Part shown: piece after piece, positions 29,431 to 38,496 of the stretch
Position numbering within the stretch: the stretch's first letter is position 1
How the letters are laid out: the number at the start of each line of letters is the position of its first letter
Program-made: the position numbers and the translations under genes
Assembly (NCBI RefSeq): GCF_020166435.1
Contig: NZ_JAINZP010000022.1
Span: 1 to 64,000, forward strand
Reading direction: 5' to 3'
DNA: 64,000 nucleotides
Origin: Pectobacterium versatile
Lineage (GTDB): Bacteria > Pseudomonadota > Gammaproteobacteria > Enterobacterales > Enterobacteriaceae
The notes under the pieces: generated by a model
Seen by the model: only the letters and a program-made list of their open reading frames with translations
Told to the model about the DNA's origin: nothing
The model's database searches: none

Positions 29431-29885
29431 CGGCTTTCTCCTTATTTTTATGTTTGTACTACTGCCACGGCTACCGCATGCACGCCATTCTGGCTAAACG
29501 CCATATGAGCAAAAACGCCACGCAGGTGAAAAGCGCAGAGCATTTAAATCGAGCAGAGATGCAGTGTGTTCACGTCGTGGGAGACAAGAAAATCGCAGGG
29601 TTGAAGCGGTATGAGTAATGAAAACGTTCCATGTGGCATCCTTGACGCTATTCCTTTTAAAAAAATACGCGTAAAGAATAACAAGATGTTCGCAGAGCCA
29701 ATAGCACAAAAAAAGGACTAAAACGAAGCAAGCCCATTGATTAATATTAAAATAATATCATTAAGAATAAATTAGATAACTAACTAAAAAACTCAATCAT
29801 CATCTAAGAACAGGGCATCCACCCTGTTCTTAGACTATTGATAAACCATTTTCGTCCGTGGAATAAAGGCATAAAGCCCTACGCG
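29431..29885. other. Gap between vgrG and mtnD
   Basis: 455 bases without a supported gene. It should hold the vgrG promoter (29700-29800 is strongly AT-rich) and contains the mtnBCD terminator at 29804-29833. The part next to vgrG (29450-29610) is GC-richer and looks like decayed coding sequence, but nothing recognisable. Confidence 0.45.
29804..29833 (-). terminator. Terminator downstream of mtnBCD
   Basis: CTAAGAACAGGG pairs perfectly (12 bp) with CCCTGTTCTTAG around a 6-base loop, 53 bases after the mtnD stop; minus-strand T-rich DNA (GAGTTTTTTAG) follows a little further on. Confidence 0.7.
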
Positions 29886-30431
29886 CTAGCGCTCCAATTT
29901 CGGATACGCATCCGCGATCTTATCGCTGGTGAAATGCGCTATCCACCCTTCCGGATTATCGAACAGGCGGATGGCGGTGAAGTGCGGCTCTGGCCCCATA
30001 TCAAACCAGTGCGCCGTGCCTGCGGGTACGGACAGCAGATCGTTTTTCTCACACAGAATCTGGTAAATTTTGCCGTTCAGGTGCAGACAGAACAGCCCCG
30101 CACCTTCCACGAAAAAGCGCACTTCGTCTTCATGGTGAACATGCTCGGATAAAAACTTGGTGCGTAGTTCCGCACGCTGCGGATTATCGGAACGCATGCT
30201 GATGACGTCCCAGCTCTGATAGCCTTTCTCTGCCACCAGCTTATCGATTTCATGCTGATAAACCGCAAGCACTTCTTCAGACGACGGCGCATCGCTCAGC
30301 TTCTGGCTGGCTTCCCAGCGTTCAAAACGCACGCCGATGTCGTTCAGCTGTTTCTGAATCGCCTCGGCATCCTGACTTTGCCAAATCGGCTGGCTCGCAT
30401 CGCTGTCGCTAAAAATGGTTAATCCACTCAT
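29886..30431 (-). CDS. mtnD: Acireductone dioxygenase
   Basis: Last oxidative step of methionine salvage: with iron, converts acireductone and O2 to 4-methylthio-2-oxobutanoate and formate; with nickel it gives the off-pathway CO-producing reaction. 181 residues, cupin fold, metal ligands in [15 protein letters not shown] (about 95-108) and GTAHWFDMG (His near 140). Start overlaps the mtnC stop by ATGA. Confidence 0.97.
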   Translation of the reverse strand: MSGLTIFSDSDASQPIWQSQDAEAIQKQLNDIGVRFERWEASQKLSDAPSSEEVLAVYQHEIDKLVAEKGYQSWDVISMRSDNPQRAELRTKFLSEHVHHEDEVRFFVEGAGLFCLHLNGKIYQILCEKNDLLSVPAGTAHWFDMGPEPHFTAIRLFDNPEGWIAHFTSDKIADAYPKLER

Positions 30432-31117
30432 TGGGCGTACTCCGGTAAGTCGATCTGGTCAAAACGTGCCACCTGACGGTGACGGCTTACGCTATCCGCA
30501 TCATCACGGATAAGCTGACAGGTGTGCCAACCGGCCTCCTGAGCGGCATCCAGTTCCTGACGAATGTCCGACAGGAACAACAGTTGTTCAGCAGGTATCC
30601 CGATGGCTTGCGCAATCGTGCGATAAGAATCGGTCTCCCGCTTCGCGCCGACGCGAGTATCAAAATAATCGCTGAACAGCGGGCGCAGATCACCCGCGTT
30701 GCTGTAACCGAATAGCAACTGCTGTGCTTCTACTGAACCTGATGAATACACATACAGGCGCAGGCCCTGCTGCTGCCATGCGGCGAGCTGCGCGGCCACT
30801 TCGAGGTACAGGTGCCCCTGAAAATCACCGTTACGGTAGCCCGCGCGCCAGATAATGCCTTGCAGCTGTTTCAGCGCGGTGGATTTACGATCTTCATCCA
30901 TAAACTGATTCAGCGCGGTAATCAGTGCATCATTATCCGCATCGGGCTGACCCAGCTCCTGGCGCAACGCGTCCAGCGCCTGCGCGATCTCAGGATCGCT
31001 ACCATGCTGCCGCACCGTGTCGGCCAGTCGTTCACGGGCATAAGGGAACAACACAGTGTGAACAAAACGGATGTCACTGGTGGTGCCTTCAATATCGGTC
31101 ACGATCGCGTTAATCAT
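30428..31117 (-). CDS. mtnC: Acireductone synthase (enolase-phosphatase E1)
   Basis: HAD-family bifunctional enolase and phosphatase acting on 2,3-diketo-5-methylthiopentyl-1-phosphate. The start [16 protein letters not shown] is chosen by family alignment and by the ATGA overlap with mtnB, giving 229 residues. Motif [11 protein letters not shown] (5-14), motif [13 protein letters not shown] (about 114-124), and [13 protein letters not shown] (about 168) are present. Confidence 0.96.
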   Translation of the reverse strand: MINAIVTDIEGTTSDIRFVHTVLFPYARERLADTVRQHGSDPEIAQALDALRQELGQPDADNDALITALNQFMDEDRKSTALKQLQGIIWRAGYRNGDFQGHLYLEVAAQLAAWQQQGLRLYVYSSGSVEAQQLLFGYSNAGDLRPLFSDYFDTRVGAKRETDSYRTIAQAIGIPAEQLLFLSDIRQELDAAQEAGWHTCQLIRDDADSVSRHRQVARFDQIDLPEYAQ

Positions 31118-31731
31118 GCTTTCGCCTCCAGCAGTCGACGCTGCAATTCGCATTGGAACAGGAACTCTAGTCCTTCCAGATGACGACGTGCTTCTTTCAC
31201 CGTCGCGCCCCAGCAGTAAAGGCCGTGGCCGCGCACCAGAAAGCCATAGCGTAGCGGCGTGTGGCTGGCGTACTCGGTCACCCGCTGCGCCAGCGCCGGA
31301 ATATCCTGATCGTTATCGAAAATCGGGATCGCCACGCGATCTAAATGAGTACTCTGCCCGGCCAGCGACTTTTGCATTTCGTAGCCGTGCAGTACCAGTT
31401 CAGCACCCTTCTCTACCCGAGACAGTACCGTCGCGTTCACCGAGTGCGTGTGCAGCACCGCACCGATAGTCGGCTCACAGCGATACAGCAGCGTATGCAG
31501 CCCCGTTTCAGCCGACGGCGTACGGCCGCTCGGTACATGGTTAGTGGCAATCTCCACCAGCAGGAAATCCTCTGCCTGAAGACTGCCTTTATCTTTACCC
31601 GATTCGGTAATCAGGCACTGCGCTTCATCAAGGCGCACGGACATATTGCCGCCCGTCGCCGGACACCAGCCCTTCTCACCTATCCAGTGGCAGGTCGCAA
31701 GCAGCGCCGTCAATTGTTGATTTTCAGTCAT
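31114..31731 (-). CDS. mtnB: Methylthioribulose-1-phosphate dehydratase
   Basis: Class II aldolase-fold zinc enzyme that dehydrates methylthioribulose 1-phosphate. Start [16 protein letters not shown] gives 205 residues; the longer upstream frame lacks family support. GNMSVRLD (about 28), [14 protein letters not shown] (metal His pair, about 94-97) and RGHGLYCWG (about 163) are visible. First gene of mtnBCD, all overlapping by ATGA, so translation is coupled. Confidence 0.96.
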   Translation of the reverse strand: MTENQQLTALLATCHWIGEKGWCPATGGNMSVRLDEAQCLITESGKDKGSLQAEDFLLVEIATNHVPSGRTPSAETGLHTLLYRCEPTIGAVLHTHSVNATVLSRVEKGAELVLHGYEMQKSLAGQSTHLDRVAIPIFDNDQDIPALAQRVTEYASHTPLRYGFLVRGHGLYCWGATVKEARRHLEGLEFLFQCELQRRLLEAKA

Positions 31732-31827
31732 GAGGCTTCCCGTTTTTGGTCTCTCTGTTTCAAAGCATGCAGTTGCAGGTTTAGATTTTTTCATTATGTC
31801 TTAGCACGCAAAGGCATTTAGCCGTTT

Positions 31828-31843
31828 AAACGTCCAAGCGTCT
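31828..31843. promoter_or_regulatory. MetJ-like operator between mtnB and mtnE
   Basis: AAACGTCCAAGCGTCT matches two adjoining met boxes at 6/8 each (consensus AGACGTCT). It lies in the divergent promoter gap of mtnBCD and mtnE, mirroring the box between mtnK and mtnA. Confidence 0.5.
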
Positions 31844-31911
31844 TGATTGCCAAATACTAACAGCATGTTATATTACCAAGCAATACAGGCTTGCAGGAGT
31901 TCCACCCCGCT

Positions 31912-33069
31912 ATGAGCGCCGCTCTGATCCCCGACAGTAAACTGCCTTCGCTGGGCACCACCATCTTTACCCAGATGAGTGCACTGGCCCAACAGCATCA
32001 GGCCATCAATCTATCACAAGGTTTCCCTGATTTTGACGGCCCGGATTATTTACAACAGCGGCTGGCGTATCATGTCAGTCAGGGCGCAAACCAATATGCG
32101 CCGATGACCGGTGTTGCGCCGCTGCGTCAGGTGATTGCTGAAAAAACCTCAGAGCTGTACGGCTGGCGACCGGATGCCGATAGCGAAGTGACCGTCACCG
32201 CGGGGGCGACCGAAGCGCTGTTTGCCGCCATTGCGGCACTGGTGCGTCCCGGCGACGAAGTGATTTGTTTCGATCCCAGCTATGACAGCTATGCACCTGC
32301 CGTCACACTGGCTGGCGGCGTACTCAAACGCATCGCCTTGCAGCCGCCTGCATTTCGCGTGGACTGGTCGCATTTTGCCGGTTTGCTGAGCGACCGTACT
32401 CGTTTGGTCATCCTGAATACACCGCACAACCCGTCCGCTACCGTCTGGCAGAAGGCTGATTTTGAGCAACTGTGGCAGGCAATTGCCACACGCGACATCT
32501 TCGTACTGAGCGATGAAGTCTACGAACACATCTGCTTCGACAGTGAAGGACACGCTAGCGTGCTGGCACACCCGTCGCTGCGTCAACGCGCTATCGCCGT
32601 TTCATCGTTTGGCAAAACGTTCCACATGACCGGTTGGAAAGTCGGCTACTGCGTCGCGCCAGCCGCATTGAGTGCGGAAGTCCGTAAGGTTCACCAGTAT
32701 CTGACGTTCTCCGTGAACACGCCTGCGCAGTTCGCCATCGCCGATATGCTGCGCGAACAGCCGCAACACTGGCGCGAACTACCCGATTTTTACCGTGCCA
32801 AGCGCGATCGTTTCATCAAGGCGCTGGCGGGCAGCCGTTTTGAAATTCTGCCCTGCGAAGGCACCTACTTCCTGCTGGCGGACTATCGGGCGATTTCCGC
32901 TCTGGACGATGTCAGCTTCTGCCGCTGGCTGACCGAGCACGTTGGCGTCGCGGCCATTCCGCTGTCCGTCTTTTGTGCCGAGCCGTTCCCACATACGTTG
33001 ATTCGACTATGCTTTGCTAAACAGGAAGCAACGTTGGATGCCGCTGCGGAGCGTTTATGTCGACTTTAA
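31912..33069 (+). CDS. mtnE: Methionine (glutamine-dependent) aminotransferase YbdL/MtnE type
   Basis: PLP enzyme of aminotransferase class I that converts 4-methylthio-2-oxobutanoate to methionine, closing the salvage cycle. 385 residues from MSAALIPDSKLPSLG; the ORF continues seven codons upstream without family support. Signatures: INLSQGFPDFDGP (about 33-45), PHNPSAT (about 170), SFGKTFHMTGWKVGYC (PLP Lys near 234), and the C-terminal RLCFAKQ (substrate Arg). It resembles E. coli YbdL; the salvage role is inferred from context. The 3' end overlaps the omega-amidase gene. Confidence 0.9.
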   Translation: MSAALIPDSKLPSLGTTIFTQMSALAQQHQAINLSQGFPDFDGPDYLQQRLAYHVSQGANQYAPMTGVAPLRQVIAEKTSELYGWRPDADSEVTVTAGATEALFAAIAALVRPGDEVICFDPSYDSYAPAVTLAGGVLKRIALQPPAFRVDWSHFAGLLSDRTRLVILNTPHNPSATVWQKADFEQLWQAIATRDIFVLSDEVYEHICFDSEGHASVLAHPSLRQRAIAVSSFGKTFHMTGWKVGYCVAPAALSAEVRKVHQYLTFSVNTPAQFAIADMLREQPQHWRELPDFYRAKRDRFIKALAGSRFEILPCEGTYFLLADYRAISALDDVSFCRWLTEHVGVAAIPLSVFCAEPFPHTLIRLCFAKQEATLDAAAERLCRL

Positions 33070-33824
33070 AGATTTCATTGCTGCAACAGCCGCTGGTCTG
33101 GCGCGATGGGGAGGCCAATCTCCGCCACTTCGATACCTTACTAGCGGAGATGACAGGGCGTGATGTCATTGTCCTGCCGGAGATGTTCACCACCGGCTTT
33201 GCGATGGAGGCCGCCAAAGGCAGTCTGGATCAGTCGGTCGTAGAGACGTGGCTGCATCAGTGGGCGCGGAAGACCAATGCGCTGATCGGTGGCAGCGTCG
33301 CCGTGAACACGCCAAAAGGCGCGGTGAACCGGTTCCTACTGGTCGATCCGCACGGCGAGGTGTATCACTACGATAAACGTCACCTGTTCCGCATGGCGGA
33401 TGAACACCACCACTATCAGGCAGGAACAGAGCGAGTGACCATTGAATGGCGCGGCTGGCGCATCTGCCCGATGATCTGCTACGACCTGCGTTTCCCTGTA
33501 TGGTCACGCAATCGACAGGATTACGATCTGGCGCTGTATGTCGCCAACTGGCCTGCGCCTCGCGCGGCACACTGGCAGACGCTGCTAGCAGCGCGCGCCA
33601 TTGAGAATCAGGCCTACGTTGCAGGCTGTAACCGCGTCGGTACCGACGGCAACGGCCACAGCTACCGTGGCGATAGCCTGATTATTAATGCTCAAGGGGA
33701 AATTCTGGCCTCTGCCGCCCCCAATCAGCCTGCCCGTCTGGACGCCGAACTGTCGCTGGAAGCGCTGCAAAGCTACCGGGAATCCTTCCCCGCCTGGCGC
33801 GATGCCGATCGCTTTACGCTGTAG
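33057..33824 (+). CDS. yafV: Omega-amidase (nitrilase superfamily, YafV/MtnU type)
   Basis: 255-residue Nit2-like C-N hydrolase with the catalytic triad Glu42 (VLPEMFTTGF), Lys107 (YDKRHLF) and Cys141 (ICYDLRFPVW). Omega-amidases hydrolyse alpha-ketoglutaramate, the product formed when glutamine donates the amino group in transamination. Its start lies inside the last codons of mtnE, so the pair are translationally coupled: MtnE makes methionine from glutamine and this enzyme removes the ketoglutaramate, pulling the reaction forward. In E. coli yafV lies next to fadE/yafJ, so it has moved here. Confidence 0.92.
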   Translation: MSTLKISLLQQPLVWRDGEANLRHFDTLLAEMTGRDVIVLPEMFTTGFAMEAAKGSLDQSVVETWLHQWARKTNALIGGSVAVNTPKGAVNRFLLVDPHGEVYHYDKRHLFRMADEHHHYQAGTERVTIEWRGWRICPMICYDLRFPVWSRNRQDYDLALYVANWPAPRAAHWQTLLAARAIENQAYVAGCNRVGTDGNGHSYRGDSLIINAQGEILASAAPNQPARLDAELSLEALQSYRESFPAWRDADRFTL

Positions 33825-33844
33825 TGGTTGTGCTGTAGCTGTCG

Positions 33845-35107
33845 TTACTGTGCAGAGGCGTGGTAGAACACCGCCTGATAGAACGCCTGTAGCGCCAGCG
33901 CCACATCTGCCGTGGTAACAGATTCGTCAGGATGGTGGCTGATGCCGCCGCGGCAGCGGACAAACAACATCGCTACTGGCCAGCGTTCGGCGATGGCGAT
34001 GGCGTCGTGTCCCGCACCGCTTGGTAGCATCAGCGTTTTCCCCTGAACCTGCGTCACCGCCTCATTTAATACCGACTGCAACGCGGGATCGCAGCGAGTT
34101 GCCGCAATACGATAATACTCTTCGGCGCTGAACTGGCAGCCGCGCTGGTGCGCGATAGCCTGTCCCAGTGTCAGGAGTCTTTCCAGCAACGCATCCAGCG
34201 GCGCATCCTCCGGCCCGCGAATATCCAGCGTCATCTTCACCTCGCCGGGGATGACGTTCGCCGCGCCCGGTAAACACTGCAACGTACCAAACGTAGCGAC
34301 CAGATGAGGATCGCTTTCTCGCGTTACCCGTTCTGCCTGCGCCATCCAGTCAGCCGCCGCCGCCAGCGCATCCTGCCGCTGCGTCATCGGTACCGTGCCC
34401 GCATGCCCTGCCAGACCGAGGAACGTGCAGTTGAGCCGCCGCGCCCCGTTAATCGCGGTGACCACGCCCAACGCCAGATCCTGCTGTTCCAGACACGGCC
34501 CTTGTTCGATGTGCAATTCCAGATAGGCGACGATGTCGCTGACCGGACGCGCCGCCAGCGCCACCTCAAGCGGATCCAGCCCCGCAATGGTCAACGCCTG
34601 CGCCACGCTGGTGCCTTCTGCATCATGACAATCCAGCCAGTTCTCCGGCCAGGTACCCGTTAGCCCTCGGCTGCCCAGCAGCGTAATGCCAAAACGCGTA
34701 CCTTCCTCATCGCCGAAGCCGATGATTTCCAGCGCCACGGGCAAACGCGTTCCCTGCTGATGGAAGGCACGCACGACTTCAATCGCCGTCAATACGCCCA
34801 GCATGCCGTCATACCGTCCGGCATTGCGCACCGTATCCAGATGCGAACCGAGCAGCAGCGCTGGCGCATCCGGTGTTAATCCTTCATAGCGACCACAAAT
34901 GTTGCCAACGCTATCCTGCCAGACATTCATGCCCGCTTCGCGCATCCATTCCCCCACCTGCGCATTGGCACGCAGGTGTTCCAGCGACAGATAAACGCGG
35001 GTCAACTGGCCGGGCGTTTCGCTAATTTCAGCCAGCGCATCGCAGCGCGACATAATCTGCTCAGCGGCGGCCTGTGCGGCAGCGGGCAACATCAACATTT
35101 CACTCAT
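33845..35107 (-). CDS. hpxK: Zn-dependent allantoate amidohydrolase / N-carbamoyl hydrolase (HpxK-like)
   Basis: 420-residue M20 amidase of the AllC/HyuC family. Metal-binding motifs: GSHLDTVRNAGRYDGMLGV (about 88-106), GFGDEEGTRFG (about 131), ELHIEQGPCLE (about 197) and SGAGHDAIAI near 385. With the overlapping hpxJ it would convert allantoate to ureidoglycine and onward, releasing ammonia; substrate choice between allantoate and another carbamoyl compound is inferred from the neighbours. Starts by ATGA overlap inside hpxJ. Confidence 0.85.
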   Translation of the reverse strand: MSEMLMLPAAAQAAAEQIMSRCDALAEISETPGQLTRVYLSLEHLRANAQVGEWMREAGMNVWQDSVGNICGRYEGLTPDAPALLLGSHLDTVRNAGRYDGMLGVLTAIEVVRAFHQQGTRLPVALEIIGFGDEEGTRFGITLLGSRGLTGTWPENWLDCHDAEGTSVAQALTIAGLDPLEVALAARPVSDIVAYLELHIEQGPCLEQQDLALGVVTAINGARRLNCTFLGLAGHAGTVPMTQRQDALAAAADWMAQAERVTRESDPHLVATFGTLQCLPGAANVIPGEVKMTLDIRGPEDAPLDALLERLLTLGQAIAHQRGCQFSAEEYYRIAATRCDPALQSVLNEAVTQVQGKTLMLPSGAGHDAIAIAERWPVAMLFVRCRGGISHHPDESVTTADVALALQAFYQAVFYHASAQ

Positions 35108-36348
35108 GCACGTCCCTCATCCGCCGCGTAGCAATTCCAGGCGGCCTGCAAGGCTTCACCCTGCACGGTACGGAAGCCAAGTCGATTCAGCACCGCCTCC
35201 AGCGCCGTCAGCGTTTGCATCACGCAGTCTTTACGCGCGTTGTAGCCCATCGTGCCAATGCGCCAGATCTTGCCCTGAAGCGGGCCAAACGAGGTGCCGA
35301 TCTCAATGGCGAAATCTTCCAGCAGCAGCTTACGCACCTGCTCGCCGTGAACGCCGTCAGGAATCACCACGCCCAGCACGTTATTCATTTTGTGGGTCAG
35401 CGAACCAAAGGTGTCCAGCCCCATTCCCTGAATCCCCGCCACCAGTGCACTACCGTGCAGCGCATGGCGAGCAATACTGCGATCCAGCCCTTCTTCGAGG
35501 ATCGTTCGGGCACATTCGCGTGCGGCGAACAGCATGCTCGTCGCCTCGGTATGGTGGTTCAGGCGCTCCGGCCCCCAGTAATCCATCACCATGCCCAGAT
35601 CGAAATAGTTGGAATAGATCATCTCGTCGTCGCCGTCCTGATGCGCGTCCGTTCGGATCCCCTGTTCGACGCATTTACGCCGGCGGATCACCGCTTCCAT
35701 CTGCGGGCTGAGCGTGATCGGTGAACTGCCGGACGGCCCGCCGAGGCATTTCTGCAACCCTGCGGAAACCGCATCCAGTCCCCATTTATCCGTTTCCAGC
35801 GGGTTACCGCCAAAAGAGGCGGTAGCATCGGTATAGAACAATACGCCGTGACGGCGGCAAATCTCGCCCAGCTCCTCCAGCGGTTGCAGCATGGTGGTCG
35901 ATGTATCTCCCTGCACCGTCAGCAGTAAACGCGGGCGTACCGCTTTGATCGCATCTTCGATCTGGTCTGGCGAGAACACCTCACCCCACGGCACTTCGAT
36001 GGTATGAACATCAGCACGGCAGCGGCGGGCAATCTCGCACAGCAGATGACCAAAACGGCCAAACACCGGCACCAGCACCTTGTCACCGGGGCGGATCGCC
36101 GACAGCAGAATCGCTTCGATCCCCGCTCGCGAGGTGCCGTCTACCAGCATCGTCCAGCGGTTTTCCGTGCGGAAAAGTTGACGATAGAGCTCCATGACCT
36201 GATTCATGTAGTTCGTCATCGCGGGGTCATACTGCCCCACCAGCTGGCTGGCCATTGCCCGTAATACGCGCGGATCGGCATTGATCGGCCCCGGCCCCAT
36301 CAGCAGGCGATGAGGGGGATTAATTTGCGCGTACAGTTCGCTGTTCAT
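35104..36348 (-). CDS. hpxJ: Class V aminotransferase, ureidoglycine-glyoxylate type (HpxJ/PucG-like)
   Basis: PLP enzyme of 414 residues in the alanine-glyoxylate aminotransferase group. The PLP lysine is Lys200 in SAGLQKCLGGPSGSSP; MGPGPINADPRV (17-28) and DGTSRAGIEA (70-79) are the N-terminal landmarks. The family member in Klebsiella (HpxJ) and Bacillus (PucG) transfers the amino group of ureidoglycine to glyoxylate. Operon position between the ABC transporter and hpxK supports this role. Confidence 0.85.
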   Translation of the reverse strand: MNSELYAQINPPHRLLMGPGPINADPRVLRAMASQLVGQYDPAMTNYMNQVMELYRQLFRTENRWTMLVDGTSRAGIEAILLSAIRPGDKVLVPVFGRFGHLLCEIARRCRADVHTIEVPWGEVFSPDQIEDAIKAVRPRLLLTVQGDTSTTMLQPLEELGEICRRHGVLFYTDATASFGGNPLETDKWGLDAVSAGLQKCLGGPSGSSPITLSPQMEAVIRRRKCVEQGIRTDAHQDGDDEMIYSNYFDLGMVMDYWGPERLNHHTEATSMLFAARECARTILEEGLDRSIARHALHGSALVAGIQGMGLDTFGSLTHKMNNVLGVVIPDGVHGEQVRKLLLEDFAIEIGTSFGPLQGKIWRIGTMGYNARKDCVMQTLTALEAVLNRLGFRTVQGEALQAAWNCYAADEGRA

Positions 36349-36441
36349 GGTTATGTGCTCCAGATTCTTTACGTTACTGGTCTGCTAATCGAATGATTTT
36401 ATGCGCGTTTCCGTGCGTGATTAGCTCAAAAGAGAGAAGCC

Positions 36442-37185
36442 TTACGCTTCCGATAGTCCCCGGACGGAGGCGATAAACTGTTTCAGTTCGCGGGTCTGCG
36501 GGTTAGCAAACAGCGTTTTGCTGTCGCCCTGCTCCCAGACGGTGCCCTGATGCATAAACACCACGCGGTCGCCCACTTCACGGGCAAAATTCATTTCATG
36601 CGTCACCAGAATCAGCGTCATGCCTTCGGCGGCCAGCTGTTCCAGTACCTTCAGCACTTCACCGACTAATTCAGGATCGAGTGCCGAGGTAATCTCGTCG
36701 CACAGCAGGACTTTTGGGCTCATCGCCAATGCGCGGGCAATCGCGACACGCTGCTGCTGACCACCCGACAGATTGCCAGGATAGTAGTGAAGACGCTCGC
36801 CCAGCCCGACCTTATTGAGCATCTGTTCACCCAGTTCATGGCATTCCGCCGCGCTTTTTCCCAGCACGCGGCGCGGTGCCAGCATCACGTTTTCCAGCGC
36901 CGTCATATGCGGGAACAGATTGAAGTTCTGGAACACCATTCCGACCGAGCGGCTGATTTCCCGCGCCTGCGAATCCCTGTCGGTAACGGTCATCCCGCCC
37001 AGCTTGATGCTGCCGTCCTGATAGCCTTCCAGACCGTTCATGCAACGCAATAACGTGCTCTTACCGGAGCCGCTGCGCCCGATGATCGAAATGACTTCGC
37101 CCATTTCGATATCCAAATCCACGCCTTTCAGGACATGGTTCTGGCCGTAATATTTTTGAACCTGATTAATGGTGATGAGCGGCAT
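36442..37185 (-). CDS. Polar amino-acid-type ABC transporter ATP-binding protein
   Basis: 247-residue ATPase of the GlnQ/HisP class. Walker A GRSGSGKST (36-44), Q-loop FQNFNLFPH, signature NLSGGQQQR (about 137-145), Walker B VLLCDEITSALDP with an unusual residue choice CDEITSALD, H-loop THEMNFA. Its start overlaps the preceding permease gene by 20 bases. The transporter is likely to import the ureide or related nitrogen compound degraded by HpxJ/HpxK; substrate not provable here. Confidence 0.93.
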   Translation of the reverse strand: MPLITINQVQKYYGQNHVLKGVDLDIEMGEVISIIGRSGSGKSTLLRCMNGLEGYQDGSIKLGGMTVTDRDSQAREISRSVGMVFQNFNLFPHMTALENVMLAPRRVLGKSAAECHELGEQMLNKVGLGERLHYYPGNLSGGQQQRVAIARALAMSPKVLLCDEITSALDPELVGEVLKVLEQLAAEGMTLILVTHEMNFAREVGDRVVFMHQGTVWEQGDSKTLFANPQTRELKQFIASVRGLSEA

Positions 37186-37822
37186 TGAATTTCTTCTCCA
37201 GATAGCGGCTGTAGTAAGAGAGCGGATAGCACATCAAGAAATAGCCCAGCGCCACCAATCCGAACACTTTAAACGGCTGATAGGTCACGTTATTCAACAT
37301 GGTTCCCGCCTTCGTCAGTTCGATGAATCCGATGATCGACGCCAGCGCGGTGCCTTTAATCACCTGCACGGAAAACCCAACGGTAGGTGCGATGGCGATA
37401 CGCATCGCCTGCGGCGCAATCACCCGATAGAGCGTCTGGCCGAAATCCAGTCCGAGACAGCGCGACGCTTCCCACTGCCCTTTCGGCAAAGCTTCCACGC
37501 TGCCACACCAGATATCCACCAAAAAGGCGCTGGTAAAGAGCGTCAGCGCTAGGGCTGCCGCCGTCCACGGGCTCACATCAATGCCGAACAGCGCCAGTCC
37601 GAAAAAGGCGAGAAATAGCTGCATCAGCAGCGGTGTCCCCTGAAACAGCTCGGAGTACAGGTGGACAAGGCGCGTCGGCCATTTGCGTTTAGTCAACCGC
37701 AGCAGCATCAGCGGAAAGGTCACTATCGCGCCGCCGATGAAAGCCGTCAGCGACAGCAGTAGCGTCCAACGTGCCGCCAGCAGCAGGTTGCGAACAATAT
37801 CCCAGTCGGTAAATGTCATCAT
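37166..37822 (-). CDS. Polar amino-acid-type ABC transporter permease (second)
   Basis: 218-residue inner-membrane permease of the HisMQ type; a longer frame upstream overlaps the first permease and is not used. ATG at 37822 overlaps the upstream stop as ATGA; ATG at 37819 is also possible. About five transmembrane helices and the EAA-loop segment EASRCLGLDFGQTLYRVIAPQAM (about 135-158) that contacts the ATPase. Pairs with the other permease as a heterodimer. Confidence 0.92.
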   Translation of the reverse strand: MMTFTDWDIVRNLLLAARWTLLLSLTAFIGGAIVTFPLMLLRLTKRKWPTRLVHLYSELFQGTPLLMQLFLAFFGLALFGIDVSPWTAAALALTLFTSAFLVDIWCGSVEALPKGQWEASRCLGLDFGQTLYRVIAPQAMRIAIAPTVGFSVQVIKGTALASIIGFIELTKAGTMLNNVTYQPFKVFGLVALGYFLMCYPLSYYSRYLEKKFNAAHHH

Positions 37823-38484
37823 GACTGATTCCCCAGAAAGCGCCGACCCGCCAGCAGTAAGAGTTGTCGCATCAGAACAGACAGCATCAGGTAACACAGT
37901 GTGGTTGCCAGATACACTTCAAAGCTCAAAAACGTACGGGATTGAATCAGGTTGGCAGCAAAAGTCAGTTCTTCGTAAGACACCTGCGACACCACCGACG
38001 ATCCCAGCATGACGATGATGCATTGGCTGACCAGCGCCGGATAAATCCGCTGGAGCGCAGGCGGCAGAATCACACGCAGGAAGGTCTGCATCCGCGTCAA
38101 CCCCAACACGCGGGCGGCTTCCCACTGGCCTTTCGGCGTTACCTGAATCCCCGCGCGGATAATCTCGGTGCTGTATGCTCCCAGATTAATCAGCATCGCC
38201 AACAGCGCGGCCTGTCCGGCGGTGAGCTTCAAGCCCAGACTCGGCAAGCCGAAAACGATGAAGAACAGCTGAACCACAAACGGCGTATTGCGGATCAGCT
38301 CGACGTAGACTCCCCATAGCCGACTCAGCAGGGTAGGCTTGCCGCTGCGCAAAGCCGCACCGAAGATGCCGATGGCAATGCCGCCGAGGGTTGCCATGAC
38401 CGTCAGCTCAATGGTGACCCACAACCCCTCCAGCAACTCAGGCCAGAACGGAAACAGCGCGGAAAAATTAAGCTGATAGGTCAT
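37819..38484 (-). CDS. Polar amino-acid-type ABC transporter permease (first)
   Basis: 221 residues, HisMQ-type permease with about five membrane helices and the EAA loop EAARVLGLTRMQTFLRVILP (about 139-158). Located 12 bases after the binding-protein gene and coupled to the second permease. Part of the six-gene minus-strand operon binding protein-permease-permease-ATPase-hpxJ-hpxK. Confidence 0.93.
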   Translation of the reverse strand: MTYQLNFSALFPFWPELLEGLWVTIELTVMATLGGIAIGIFGAALRSGKPTLLSRLWGVYVELIRNTPFVVQLFFIVFGLPSLGLKLTAGQAALLAMLINLGAYSTEIIRAGIQVTPKGQWEAARVLGLTRMQTFLRVILPPALQRIYPALVSQCIIVMLGSSVVSQVSYEELTFAANLIQSRTFLSFEVYLATTLCYLMLSVLMRQLLLLAGRRFLGNQS

Positions 38485-38496
38485 GGCGTGCTCCCG

